This document shows positions 42,920 through 51,036 of a stretch of DNA of 58,136 nt, piece after piece. Source of the DNA: Rudaea sp. (GTDB taxonomy: Bacteria; Pseudomonadota; Gammaproteobacteria; Xanthomonadales; Rhodanobacteraceae); NCBI GenBank assembly GCA_031291055.1, contig JARLJU010000352.1, positions 1 through 58,136 on the forward strand, in the 5' to 3' direction. The notes beneath the pieces were generated by a model that saw only the letters and a program-made list of their open reading frames with translations, was not told the DNA's origin and did not search any database. The position numbers and the translations under genes were made by a program. Each line of letters opens with the position of its first letter. Position 1 is the first letter of the stretch.

Positions 42920-44188
42920 CTACCAGGCGATCTGCATGGTCTTGGTCGCGTGCAAGCCGGGATATACCTCGCGGTCGGCTTCGCTCGCCAGGCTGAACGT
43001 GGGCACCCGGCGCAGCCAGTGTTCGAGCGCAATCCGCAGTTCCTGACGCGCGAGGTGTGCGCCCAGGCACAAGTGCGGCCCGCTCGCCAGCGTGAAATGG
43101 CGGTTGGCCTTGCGCTCGGGGTCGAAATCGCGCGGGCATTTGAAGGCCTCGGGATCGAAGTTGCCCTGCGAGCTCAAGGCCTGAATCCAGTCACCGGCCT
43201 TCATCTCGATCCCGTGCAAAGTCAGGTCCTTGCGCAATTGCCGCATCGAAAAGACCAGCGGCTGGGTGCGCAGGAATTCCTCGACCGCGCCAGGGATCAG
43301 TTCGGGATGTTCGCGCAGGCGCGCTTGCAACGGGTGGTCGAGTGCCAGGTGGCGGAACATCTTGCCAAGCGTCGAGGCCACCGTATCGAGCCCGCCGAGC
43401 CACAGCAGGAACACCGCGCCCATCTTTTCCTCGTCGGTTAGCGGGCGTCCATCGATCTCGCCATGGAGGATCTTCGACAGCAGATCGTCCTGCGGCACGG
43501 CTTCGCGATCGGTCATGATCTTGCGCAAATAGGCGATCACTTCGGTCAGCGCGCCGCGCATGATGTCGAAATCGCGGCTATGCAGGATCCTGTCTTCCCA
43601 TGCGAGAAACTGATCCAGCATCGTGTGCGGAAAACCCATCAGGGTCAGGAACACCTTGACCGGAAAGACACGCGCGAAATCATGGGCGAAATCACCGCCA
43701 TTTCCGGCCAGAAACGGGTCGATCATGTCGTCGCAAAGCTGGCGAATATAGCCGTCCATCTCGCCAACAGCCTTTTGCGAGAAGAAAGGGTTCAAGAAGC
43801 GGCGGTAGGCAAGATGCAGCTTGTCGTCGTATGACAGCGGCAGGCATCGGAACGTCTCGCCGATCAGTTTCTGGAAATCGGCCGATCCGCCACTGATGAA
43901 ATGCTCGGTATCCTGATAGACTTTGGCGCAGTCCTTATAGCTGGTTACCACCCACATTCCGCTGGTGATCCAGGTTGCCGGAAAAGGCGACCACATGACG
44001 GGCGGGATGTCGGCATCGCGCAATCGGTCGCTTGGCAGGTAAGGATCGTCGAGCGTGTTCGGCTTCAGGCCCTGATACGCGCGCAAATCGCGTACCAGGT
44101 CCTTCGGAACGTGCGCGGGTGCAGGCACATCGAGTATGACCGGGTCGGCCGGTGGCGGGCTCATCATGATTTCCATCAGATCGGCCAT
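42920..44188 (-). CDS. Cytochrome P450
   Basis: A 422-residue soluble bacterial P450. The I-helix oxygen-binding LLWLGGLDTVAST is at about 260-272, the ExxR motif in VEEFLRTQ at about 302, and the haem-thiolate loop LASGPHLCLGAHLARQE with Cys at about 374. It most likely hydroxylates the pathway substrate. No ferredoxin or ferredoxin reductase is seen in the window, so the redox partner is encoded elsewhere. ATG at 44188 is preferred to the upstream frame because the conserved N-terminus starts there. An operator lies about 110 bases upstream. Confidence 0.93.
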   Translation of the reverse strand: MADLMEIMMSPPPADPVILDVPAPAHVPKDLVRDLRAYQGLKPNTLDDPYLPSDRLRDADIPPVMWSPFPATWITSGMWVVTSYKDCAKVYQDTEHFISGGSADFQKLIGETFRCLPLSYDDKLHLAYRRFLNPFFSQKAVGEMDGYIRQLCDDMIDPFLAGNGGDFAHDFARVFPVKVFLTLMGFPHTMLDQFLAWEDRILHSRDFDIMRGALTEVIAYLRKIMTDREAVPQDDLLSKILHGEIDGRPLTDEEKMGAVFLLWLGGLDTVASTLGKMFRHLALDHPLQARLREHPELIPGAVEEFLRTQPLVFSMRQLRKDLTLHGIEMKAGDWIQALSSQGNFDPEAFKCPRDFDPERKANRHFTLASGPHLCLGAHLARQELRIALEHWLRRVPTFSLASEADREVYPGLHATKTMQIAW

Positions 44189-44298
44189 GATCAATTTCTT
44201 TCGTTCAACGCCGCCTCGTGTCGGGCGGCGTTTATGGGATTCTCCAGGTGGAAACATCGCGCCCAGGTTGTGACGATCGCCAATTGCGATACATGGTC

Positions 44299-44314
44299 AA
44301 CCTAGTGCACCGAT
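44299..44314. promoter_or_regulatory. ACCTRGT-type operator before the P450
   Basis: AACCTAGTGCACCGAT lies about 110 bases upstream of the P450 start, in the gap to the ACAD pair. Confidence 0.45.
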
Positions 44315-44385
44315 AACCCGAACAAAAGAGATATTTTGTAACGCTGGCCATTTCGAGCAGATCGTGCCGACGTCCGCGCGCACCG

Positions 44386-45306
44386 TCAGGCAGCCGCGCT
44401 CCAAAGTCCGTTGAACAAGCCGATTGCCGCGCCGTCAGCGCCGCCGAATTCGGCCTGCAACGCGCGAAGCCTATAGGTGAAGAAGTGCAGTTGATATTCG
44501 CATGTCACACCCATGCCCCCATTGAACTGGTGCAAGTCGAATGCGAGCTTGTTGACGTGATCCTGGGCATAGGTCGCGGCGATATCCGCCGCACTGGGCT
44601 CGCCCGACCAGGCTGCATAAAGCGCAAGGAAACGCATCGCGCGCGCAATCTGGTGGCATTGCGCGAGCCGATGCTGCACCGCCTGATAGCTGCCGATCGC
44701 GCGTCCGAAAGCGAACCGTTCCTTGACGTGCTCGACGGTCAGCGCAACTGCCGCCTGGGCCGCGCCGGCAGCCTCGCACGCAAGCGCTACCCGTGCCCAT
44801 TGCGACAGCTTGCCGTCCGTGCCGACCGGAACCGCTGCCGTCCAGTCCGGCTCGTCCACAAAACGTCCATAAGGGTAGGCATAGACGGAAGGTATCGGCT
44901 CGACGGCAACCCCTGCAAGATCGAGCATTACGGCCTGGCCGGCATGCAGCGCCAGCGCGTGCGTGGCGACCGAAAGCATGCGCTGGCCCTTGCGCCAGTC
45001 GCCGCTGACTATCGCGATCGGACCGTCCGGCACGCCTCCGGCGAGGGCAGCCGTGACCAGCGCGGAAGCGCCGAAGCTGGTTACCACCGGCAATCGCGAC
45101 AGTTCGATCGCGACCAGCGCGGCCTCGAGCATGCCCATGTCGAGCCCTGCGCGCAAAAAGCCGTCCTGTGCCAGGGCATTCTGCAAGCTGGGTTCATAGT
45201 GCGCATAATCGCGCTCGTGCCCAGGGGGCATCGTGCGCCAGCGAGCACCCAGATTTTCGACCGCGTCGACCAGCAGCTGCTGCTCGCCTGTCAGTTCCAT
45301 ATCCAT
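44386..45306 (-). CDS. Acyl-CoA dehydrogenase, short partner subunit
   Basis: A 306-residue ACAD-fold protein, about 70-100 residues shorter than usual. The middle beta-domain is reduced, and the C-terminal domain is present: VKERFAFGRAIGSYQAVQHR and FNGGMGVTCEYQLHFFTYRL. The loss of the beta domain is typical of the second subunit of alpha2-beta2 ACADs in steroid catabolism. The glutamate in VTCEYQ is in the position of the candidate base in the other partner subunits here. It starts 4 bases after the stop of the larger ACAD, so the pair is one operon. Confidence 0.85.
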   Translation of the reverse strand: MDMELTGEQQLLVDAVENLGARWRTMPPGHERDYAHYEPSLQNALAQDGFLRAGLDMGMLEAALVAIELSRLPVVTSFGASALVTAALAGGVPDGPIAIVSGDWRKGQRMLSVATHALALHAGQAVMLDLAGVAVEPIPSVYAYPYGRFVDEPDWTAAVPVGTDGKLSQWARVALACEAAGAAQAAVALTVEHVKERFAFGRAIGSYQAVQHRLAQCHQIARAMRFLALYAAWSGEPSAADIAATYAQDHVNKLAFDLHQFNGGMGVTCEYQLHFFTYRLRALQAEFGGADGAAIGLFNGLWSAAA

Positions 45307-45310
45307 CGGA

Positions 45311-46453
45311 TCAATTCCCTCGCGGCAGATCGAGCGCGCCGCGTGCGATCAGGTTGAGCTGAAGTTCGTATGTGCCCGCTGCAATCGTCGCCGCGATGTT
45401 GCCACGATGAAACTCGCGCAGCACCGCATCGCCGGTCGTCAGGCAATCGGGCACATATTCCATCAGAAAATTGGTCAGATCGGTGCAGGCCTCCGAGGCG
45501 GTGATGCGGCTGATATTGGCATCGACGCTGGGGCCTGCGCCTTTCGCGCGCTGATCGACCACGACGTATGTCAGCAGCCGTGCCGCCTCGAACTTTGCGA
45601 CGATGCGCCCGACGCGCGCCTTGATGATCGGGTCGTCCCGCCTGCCCTCGCGCGCCAGTTGTGCAACGGCCTTGTCGAGCAGTTTCTTGCCCACGTGATA
45701 GCGCGGAATGCCTACGCGTTCGAAGCTGAGCGCGTACGTGATGATATCCCAGGCCTTGCCTTCCTCACCGACCCGCGCGCTGCCGGGTACTTCGACATCC
45801 GTGAAGAACACCTCGTTCAGGTGCCCGTCACCCACCAGCCCCGGGAACGGCTTCACTTCGATGCCGGGTGTATTCATCGGTACGAGGAAAATCGAGATAT
45901 CCTTCCGCCCGGAGCCGGTGCGCGCGAGCAGGAAACAGAAATCGGCAAGCCGCGAATAACTCGTCCAGATTTTCTGCCCGTTGACGATGTATCCGTTGCC
46001 TTTCGGCTCGGCCCGCGTCTGCAAGGCGGCGAGATCGGTGCCGGCGCCCGGTTCGGAATAACCCTGGCACCAGATCACCTCGCCACGGCGGATGCGGCCG
46101 AGATGTTCTGCCTGTTGCTCGGGCGTGCCGTATTTCATCAGCGTCGGCCCCAGCCAATTGACATTCATGTACTGCGGCCCGCGCGGCTCGCCACGCCATT
46201 TCATCTCTTCGGCAAGGATGAACTGTTCCCACGGGTCGGCGCTCTCGCCGCCCCATTCGGCCGGCCAATGCCGGACCAGCAAGCCGCGTTCGGCCAGCTT
46301 CGGGCAGAATTCCCGGCTGAAATCGATTTGGTCGGTCGAGCCATAGCCCTGCGGCGCGTAACGGCTGTCCCAATCATCGGGCAGCAGTTCGTCCAGCGCC
46401 CCTTTGACGTGACTGCGATAGGCCTGCTGCTCGGCGGTCCAGGCGAATTCCAT
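45311..46453 (-). CDS. Acyl-CoA dehydrogenase, larger subunit of second pair
   Basis: A 380-residue ACAD. WCQGYSEPGAGTDLAALQTR (about 129-148) and GYIVNGQKIWTSYSRLADF form the FAD and substrate site, and LSFERVGIPRYHVGKKLLDK marks the C-terminal helical domain. The end, HRGNIAATIAAGTYELQLN, replaces the usual YEGT loop with AAGTYE. The ATG at 46453 follows GGGGAGAGGATGC; the frame upstream is promoter. Probably a heterotetramer with the short subunit at 44386. It is divergent from the SDR/FadR operon. Confidence 0.88.
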   Translation of the reverse strand: MEFAWTAEQQAYRSHVKGALDELLPDDWDSRYAPQGYGSTDQIDFSREFCPKLAERGLLVRHWPAEWGGESADPWEQFILAEEMKWRGEPRGPQYMNVNWLGPTLMKYGTPEQQAEHLGRIRRGEVIWCQGYSEPGAGTDLAALQTRAEPKGNGYIVNGQKIWTSYSRLADFCFLLARTGSGRKDISIFLVPMNTPGIEVKPFPGLVGDGHLNEVFFTDVEVPGSARVGEEGKAWDIITYALSFERVGIPRYHVGKKLLDKAVAQLAREGRRDDPIIKARVGRIVAKFEAARLLTYVVVDQRAKGAGPSVDANISRITASEACTDLTNFLMEYVPDCLTTGDAVLREFHRGNIAATIAAGTYELQLNLIARGALDLPRGN

Positions 46454-46483
46454 GCATCCTCTCCCCGGCGCTGTTGTTTGCAA

Positions 46484-46539
46484 GTTTGATGCAGGAGCGT
46501 CGTTTGATGCAACAGACATTGACAGGGTTTCCATGTCAA
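46484..46539. promoter_or_regulatory. Repeats in the ACAD-SDR divergent promoter gap
   Basis: GTTTGATGCA is repeated at 46484-46493 and 46502-46511. TTGACA (46519-46524) and TGTCAA (46534-46539) form an inverted repeat nine bases apart. The gap has no ACCTRGT core, unlike most others here, so it may answer to a different regulator, perhaps the FadR-type protein encoded at 47401. Confidence 0.35.
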
Positions 46540-46579
46540 GAGCAGAAGGTATCCATAAGTGACGAACGGGAGATGATCG

Positions 46580-47404
46580 ATGTTTTCACTCAACGGCAAG
46601 ACGGTGGTGGTGACGGGTGGCGGACGCGGTATCGGGCGCGGCATTGCGCGGGCCATGGCCAAGGCGGGCGCCGACGTTCTGATCACGGGCCGCAGCGCCG
46701 GTCCGCTTGCAGAGACCCTCGCCGAATTGCGCGCGTTGGGCGCGACCGCCGACACGGTGGCAACCGACATCATGAGCTTTGCCGGCATTGCAGAAGTGGT
46801 CGCAGCGGGCCTGGCGCTCGGCGGGCGCAACACGATCGATTGCTGGGTCAACAATGCCGGCAGCGCAGCGCCCGGTGATGTCGGGCCGCTGATCGACATG
46901 GACGAACGCCAATGGGACGCGGTCGTCGATCTCAATCTCAAGTGGACGTTTTTCGCCGCACAAGCAGCCGCGCGGGTGATGACCAGCGGCGGCTCGATCG
47001 TGAACATCTCGTCGCGATCGGGATCACAACCGTGCCCGATGACCGGCAATTACGGCGCGGCCAAGGCCGGTGTCGAAAACCTGACCGCAACGATGGCGGT
47101 GGAATGGGGGCATCTCGGCATCCGCGTCAACGCGATCGCGCCGGGCGTGGTGCTGACCGAGAGCGCGACTGCGATGGCGTCGGAAAGCCGTCGCCGTCGC
47201 CAGATCGAAACCGTGCCGCTGCGCCGGCTTGGCGAAGTCGACGATGTCGGCCCGCTCGCGGTCTATTTCGCGGCCGACGAATCGTCGTGGACCAGCGGCA
47301 CCGTCGTGCAAGTGACCGGCGGCAGCCGCATACCGGTCGGCGTGTTGAGCTACCTTCACAAGATCAACCGGGACGCCGAAGCGCGTGAGGCCGCGGGCGC
47401 ATGA
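46580..47404 (+). CDS. Short-chain dehydrogenase/reductase
   Basis: A 274-residue classical SDR. TGGGRGIGRGIARAMAK at about 12-28, CWVNNAGSAAPGD at about 89-101, NISSRSGSQPCPMTGNYGAA with Tyr at about 157 and Lys at 161. The C-terminal SSWTSGTVVQVTGGSRIPVG resembles SDRs acting on large substrates. CGGGAG precedes the ATG. It overlaps the FadR-type regulator gene by ATGA, an unusual coupling that makes regulator level follow the enzyme. Confidence 0.87.
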   Translation: MFSLNGKTVVVTGGGRGIGRGIARAMAKAGADVLITGRSAGPLAETLAELRALGATADTVATDIMSFAGIAEVVAAGLALGGRNTIDCWVNNAGSAAPGDVGPLIDMDERQWDAVVDLNLKWTFFAAQAAARVMTSGGSIVNISSRSGSQPCPMTGNYGAAKAGVENLTATMAVEWGHLGIRVNAIAPGVVLTESATAMASESRRRRQIETVPLRRLGEVDDVGPLAVYFAADESSWTSGTVVQVTGGSRIPVGVLSYLHKINRDAEAREAAGA

Positions 47405-48153
47405 CCAAAGTGCCCAAGCGCCGCGCGTCCGAGCAGATTGCAGAAACGCTTCGGCGCGAAATCATTGCGGGTCGCCCGGTCGATCGGACACCAGCGTTGT
47501 TGGAACGCTTTGGCGTTTCGCGTCCCACCTTGCGCGAGGCTTTTCGCGTGCTCGAGAATGAATCGCTGATCGCGATCGTGCACGGTTCGCGCAACGGCGT
47601 CCGTCCGCTGCGTCCCGCTCCCGACAGCGCCGCACGCGTTACCGGCCAGACGCTGCAGGCCGCCGGCGCGACAGTCGAACAGTTGTACGAGGCGCGTGAG
47701 GCGTTCGAGCCATTTGCCGCTGCGCTGCTCGCACGGCGCCAGGACCGGCGCGATATCGCCGCTTTACGCGCAGCGCATGCCCAGCTTGCCGCGCTCGTCG
47801 ATGATCAGGCTTGGCTCGATCTTGCCGGTGGCCTGGCGCAGTTTCACCACACGCTCGTTGCGCAGACGGGCAACCAGATGCTCGCGGTAACCGCCGCGAC
47901 AATCGCCAGCCTGCTCGAAACGCACCAGCGCAACCGCAATCGCAGCATCGAGCCGGTAGAACCCGACGCCGCAGCATTCGAATTCCGCAGCCGCGGCGTG
48001 CGCTCGATCGCGCGCCTCAACCTCCTGATCGAGCAAGGCGATGCATCGGCGGCCGAGGCCCACTGGCGCGCGCATCTGGTCAATTCGGCGGAATTCTGGC
48101 TGCGCGATCAGGACCGGCACGCGATAATCGACATTCTCGGGAACGCTGCATAA
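47401..48153 (+). CDS. GntR-family regulator, FadR subfamily (FCD domain)
   Basis: A 250-residue regulator. The N-terminal winged helix covers about 8-75: EQIAETLRREIIAG, then ERFGVSRPTLREAFRVLENE and the wing LIAIVHGSRNGVRP. The all-helical FCD effector domain (about 95-240) contains a metal/ligand histidine set suggested by LAQFHHTLVAQTGN and EAHWRAHL. FadR-type proteins bind TGGTnnnACCA-like palindromes and usually respond to acyl-CoA or organic acids. The shared ACCTRGT operators in this window are therefore plausible targets (inference). Confidence 0.9.
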   Translation: MTKVPKRRASEQIAETLRREIIAGRPVDRTPALLERFGVSRPTLREAFRVLENESLIAIVHGSRNGVRPLRPAPDSAARVTGQTLQAAGATVEQLYEAREAFEPFAAALLARRQDRRDIAALRAAHAQLAALVDDQAWLDLAGGLAQFHHTLVAQTGNQMLAVTAATIASLLETHQRNRNRSIEPVEPDAAAFEFRSRGVRSIARLNLLIEQGDASAAEAHWRAHLVNSAEFWLRDQDRHAIIDILGNAA

Positions 48154-48159
48154 CCCCTG

Positions 48160-48198
48160 AAAAAATCTTCCGGACGGTCCGGCTGCTGCCGGACCGTC
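48160..48198 (-). terminator. Intrinsic terminator of the second DUF7064/7065-like gene
   Basis: GACGGTCCGG (48173-48182) and CCGGACCGTC (48189-48198) form a perfect 10-base-pair stem with a six-base loop. On the minus strand it is followed by a run of six T (the A-run at 48160-48165). It overlaps the stop of the minus-strand gene at 48197. The stem may also stop transcription arriving from the FadR gene. Confidence 0.85.
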
Positions 48199-49246
48199 AG
48201 CCCTTGGCCCTGAGCGCAGCCAGCATGCGGGCGAAATGATCGACCTTCCAGGTGTCCTGATCTTCGCCCCAACCGGTCTTGCCATCATATTCCCATCGCA
48301 TGAGCGCGTTTGAACCGCCGCCGTATTCGCACATGTGGCTAACCGAAAAACCTTCGACCTCCATCGAGCGGCCTTTTTCGTCGACCAGCAGAACCTCCAT
48401 GTGCTCGCTCCAGCCGGTGTCGGGCGAACGCCAGTTCTTCATCCAGCTCCTGGACTTGTCGAGCCGTTCGAACTGACCGTCCTTGAGCAGCCATCCCATG
48501 TTGAGCGGCGATCGCCCCTGTGCATCTCCGTCTTGCGGGCGCACAAAGCTGAGAAAACCGGTGCGGTCGTCGGTATGGCCGAAAATATACTGGATGCGCC
48601 CGCGCCCGCGTTCGCGCTCGATCTGGCGCCAGGCCGGACCACCGGGGTGCAGAACCTTGGCCGGCTTTCCGATATATTTCTGCGACGAGGCATGTGCGCC
48701 CTCGCGCGGCCCCCAGGTACGATCGCGCACCGACCAGCAATCGATCGGGATCCGCTCTCCACGCAGCGTCAACGTGCCCGTATATCGCCCGAGCTGATCG
48801 AGATGCGGGTTGTACATCGCCGGTGGCTCGCCCGGCGTAAAGCGATGCGGCGAGTGGCACGCGCGGAATTCGAACTCTAGCGCAAAGTCTGCCGCCGGAT
48901 CGGAGAATGCCACTTGATACGCCATCAACGGCTCGATCACTTTGAGTGCGTAGCCACCCCTCGGGAAAACGATATCGCGCAGATCAGGCGACCCTTCCAT
49001 GTCGACGCCGTCTTCGATGCGGTAATATGCCAGCCGTGCAGGGTCGGCACCGCGATCGTCCCAGGCGAACAATCGCCAGCGCAGTTTGCCGGTGTTGGGA
49101 TAAAACGCAGAATGGACCCAGATACCGATTCGCCGTTCGGGGATGTTGATCGACCACCAGTTGGTTTCGAGATCGAGCGGATTATCGCTCAGCGAATGAT
49201 ATTGGTCGTCGGCGGGAACGAACGGCGTGTCACGGTTAATGTCCAT
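48197..49246 (-). CDS. DUF7064/DUF7065-like protein, paralogue of 41731
   Basis: A 349-residue protein similar along its whole length to the one at 41731. Shared blocks are YHSLSDNPLDLETNWWSINI, PERRIGIWVHSAFYPN, SVRDRTWGPREG, RQIERERGRGRIQYIFGHTD, NMGWLLKDG, and the end GWGEDQDTWKVDHFARMLAA. Function is unknown. The conservation of WGPR, RGRGRI and the tryptophan-rich ends suggests one fold and active site kept in both copies, with differences in the middle that may set substrate. It is transcribed alone, with a strong intrinsic terminator, divergent from the ligase operon across a perfect operator. Confidence 0.7.
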   Translation of the reverse strand: MDINRDTPFVPADDQYHSLSDNPLDLETNWWSINIPERRIGIWVHSAFYPNTGKLRWRLFAWDDRGADPARLAYYRIEDGVDMEGSPDLRDIVFPRGGYALKVIEPLMAYQVAFSDPAADFALEFEFRACHSPHRFTPGEPPAMYNPHLDQLGRYTGTLTLRGERIPIDCWSVRDRTWGPREGAHASSQKYIGKPAKVLHPGGPAWRQIERERGRGRIQYIFGHTDDRTGFLSFVRPQDGDAQGRSPLNMGWLLKDGQFERLDKSRSWMKNWRSPDTGWSEHMEVLLVDEKGRSMEVEGFSVSHMCEYGGGSNALMRWEYDGKTGWGEDQDTWKVDHFARMLAALRAKG

Positions 49247-49370
49247 CGGTCATCCTTGTTATCGAACGCCCAGGTGGCCTCTGGCTGCTGTGTCATCGGC
49301 AATCAAAACTCACGCGCGTTGTGCCGGTTTCATACCAATTCGCGGACATTCGTCAAACGAACCTCGCTAT

Positions 49371-49384
49371 CCAGGTATACCTGG
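49371..49384. promoter_or_regulatory. Perfect 14-bp palindromic operator
   Basis: CCAGGTATACCTGG is a perfect palindrome between the divergent DUF7064/7065-like gene (start 49246) and CoA ligase (start 49456). It is the cleanest copy of the recurrent motif and contains ACCTGGT reading outward on the + strand and again on the - strand. Confidence 0.65.
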
Positions 49385-49455
49385 TCTAGCACCGATTCGA
49401 CGTGATCCACGGTTGGAAAGTGCGATCATCACCTCGGGATCGGTGGAGGAATGCA

Positions 49456-51036
49456 ATGACGAGGATGGCTCTTGAGGGTGCCGATCGCACGTTGATCGCG
49501 GCATTTCTCGACGCTGCGGCGCGATATCCCGACGAGGAACTGCTTGTGCACAGCGCGGTGCGTCCGGGTATCCACCGGCTTTCCGATGTTGTCGCCGACG
49601 GTCTGCGCTTTGCCACCGGGCTGCGCGCCTGTGGCATTGCGCCGGGTGACATCGTTGCCGTACAATTACCGGCCTGGCGCGAATGGATGGTTGCCTGTGT
49701 CGGCATTGCCCATGCCGGTGCCGTGATGCTGCCGATCGTGTCGATTTATGGCGCCAGGGAAATGCGCTTTATCCTGCGGCAATCGGGCGCCAAACTGCTC
49801 GTGACCCCGGATCGCTGGCGCAACGCAGATTATGCCGAGACGCTGATCGCCTGTGGCGACCTGCCCGGATTGACCACGCATGTTGTAATTGGTGACGCGA
49901 TACCCGCTGGCGCGGTCGGTTGGGCGCAGATGCTGGCCCATGACGACGAGGCCGCGCCGGCGGCGCGACATCCCGACGATCTCGCAATGCTGGTCTATAC
50001 ATCCGGAACCACTGCCGATCCCAAGGGCGTATGCCATTCGAGCCGAACACTGCTATCCGAACTCGCGGCCTTATCCTACGCGCGGCGCAAGATTGCCGAA
50101 GTCAATCTGTCACCCTGGCCGCCGGGTCACGTCGCGGGCGCGTGCACGATGATGCGTTATCTCGCGCAGGCAAAAAAACTGGTGCTGATGGACCATTGGG
50201 ATCCGGCCGATGCAGCGATGCTGATCGAACGCCACGCGATCAGTGCCTCGTCGTTTACCCCATTCCACTTGTCGGGCATTCTCGATGCAGCAGATCGCGA
50301 TGGCCGCGACTTGTCCAGTCTTGTCAGTTGTCTGGTTGGTGCCGCGCCGGTCCCGCCGACCCTGATCGAGCGTTGCGCCGCGCGCGGGCTCAACACCTTT
50401 CGCTGCTATGGATCGAGCGAACACCCGACGGTCACCACCGGCGATCCATCCGATCCGATGGCCAAACGGTTGACGACCGAAGGCGAATTGATGCTCGGCT
50501 GCGAAATGCGTTTCGTCGACGAGGACGGCAGCGACGTTTCGCCGGGCGAAGACGGCGAGATCGCGACGCGTGGGCCGGAACTGTTCACCGGCTATTTCGA
50601 TGCCCGCCTCGATGCCGCCGCCATGCTGCCCGGCGGCTGGTATCGCACGGGCGACATCGGCCATTTCGATGCCGACGGGTTTTTGGTCATTTCCGATCGC
50701 AAGAAGGACATCATCATTCGCGGCGGCGAGAACATCGCGTCTCGTGAAGTCGAAGAAATTCTGCTGGCCGATCCGGCAATCCTCGACGCGGCGGTCGTTG
50801 CCTTTCCCGATCAGCGGATGGGCGAGATTGTCTGCGCCTATGTTATCGCCCGGGAAGGCAGCGCGGTCTCGTTGGCGAGCGTGCGCGCCTGGTTTGCCGG
50901 CACTGGTGTCGCACGGCAGAAGACGCCCGAGCGCATCGAACTCGTCACCGAATTGCCGCGCAACAGCACGGGCAAAGTGCTCAAACACGAACTGCGCGCA
51001 AGGGCGCGTGCGCAAGCCAGCGAGACAATTGCATGA
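49456..51036 (+). CDS. AMP-forming acyl-CoA synthetase
   Basis: A 526-residue ANL ligase. The P-loop LVYTSGTTADPKGVCHSS is at about 180-197, the A5 region is TFRCYGSSEHPTVTTG, and the hinge WYRTGDIGHFDADGFLVISD is followed by RKKDIIIRGGENI. The catalytic lysine motif is NSTGKVLKHEL. It appears intact, in contrast to the ligase at 31008, which has the same type of operator upstream. The ATG at 49456 follows GGTGGAGGAATGC. It is coupled by ATGA to a crotonase gene. Confidence 0.92.
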   Translation: MTRMALEGADRTLIAAFLDAAARYPDEELLVHSAVRPGIHRLSDVVADGLRFATGLRACGIAPGDIVAVQLPAWREWMVACVGIAHAGAVMLPIVSIYGAREMRFILRQSGAKLLVTPDRWRNADYAETLIACGDLPGLTTHVVIGDAIPAGAVGWAQMLAHDDEAAPAARHPDDLAMLVYTSGTTADPKGVCHSSRTLLSELAALSYARRKIAEVNLSPWPPGHVAGACTMMRYLAQAKKLVLMDHWDPADAAMLIERHAISASSFTPFHLSGILDAADRDGRDLSSLVSCLVGAAPVPPTLIERCAARGLNTFRCYGSSEHPTVTTGDPSDPMAKRLTTEGELMLGCEMRFVDEDGSDVSPGEDGEIATRGPELFTGYFDARLDAAAMLPGGWYRTGDIGHFDADGFLVISDRKKDIIIRGGENIASREVEEILLADPAILDAAVVAFPDQRMGEIVCAYVIAREGSAVSLASVRAWFAGTGVARQKTPERIELVTELPRNSTGKVLKHELRARARAQASETIA

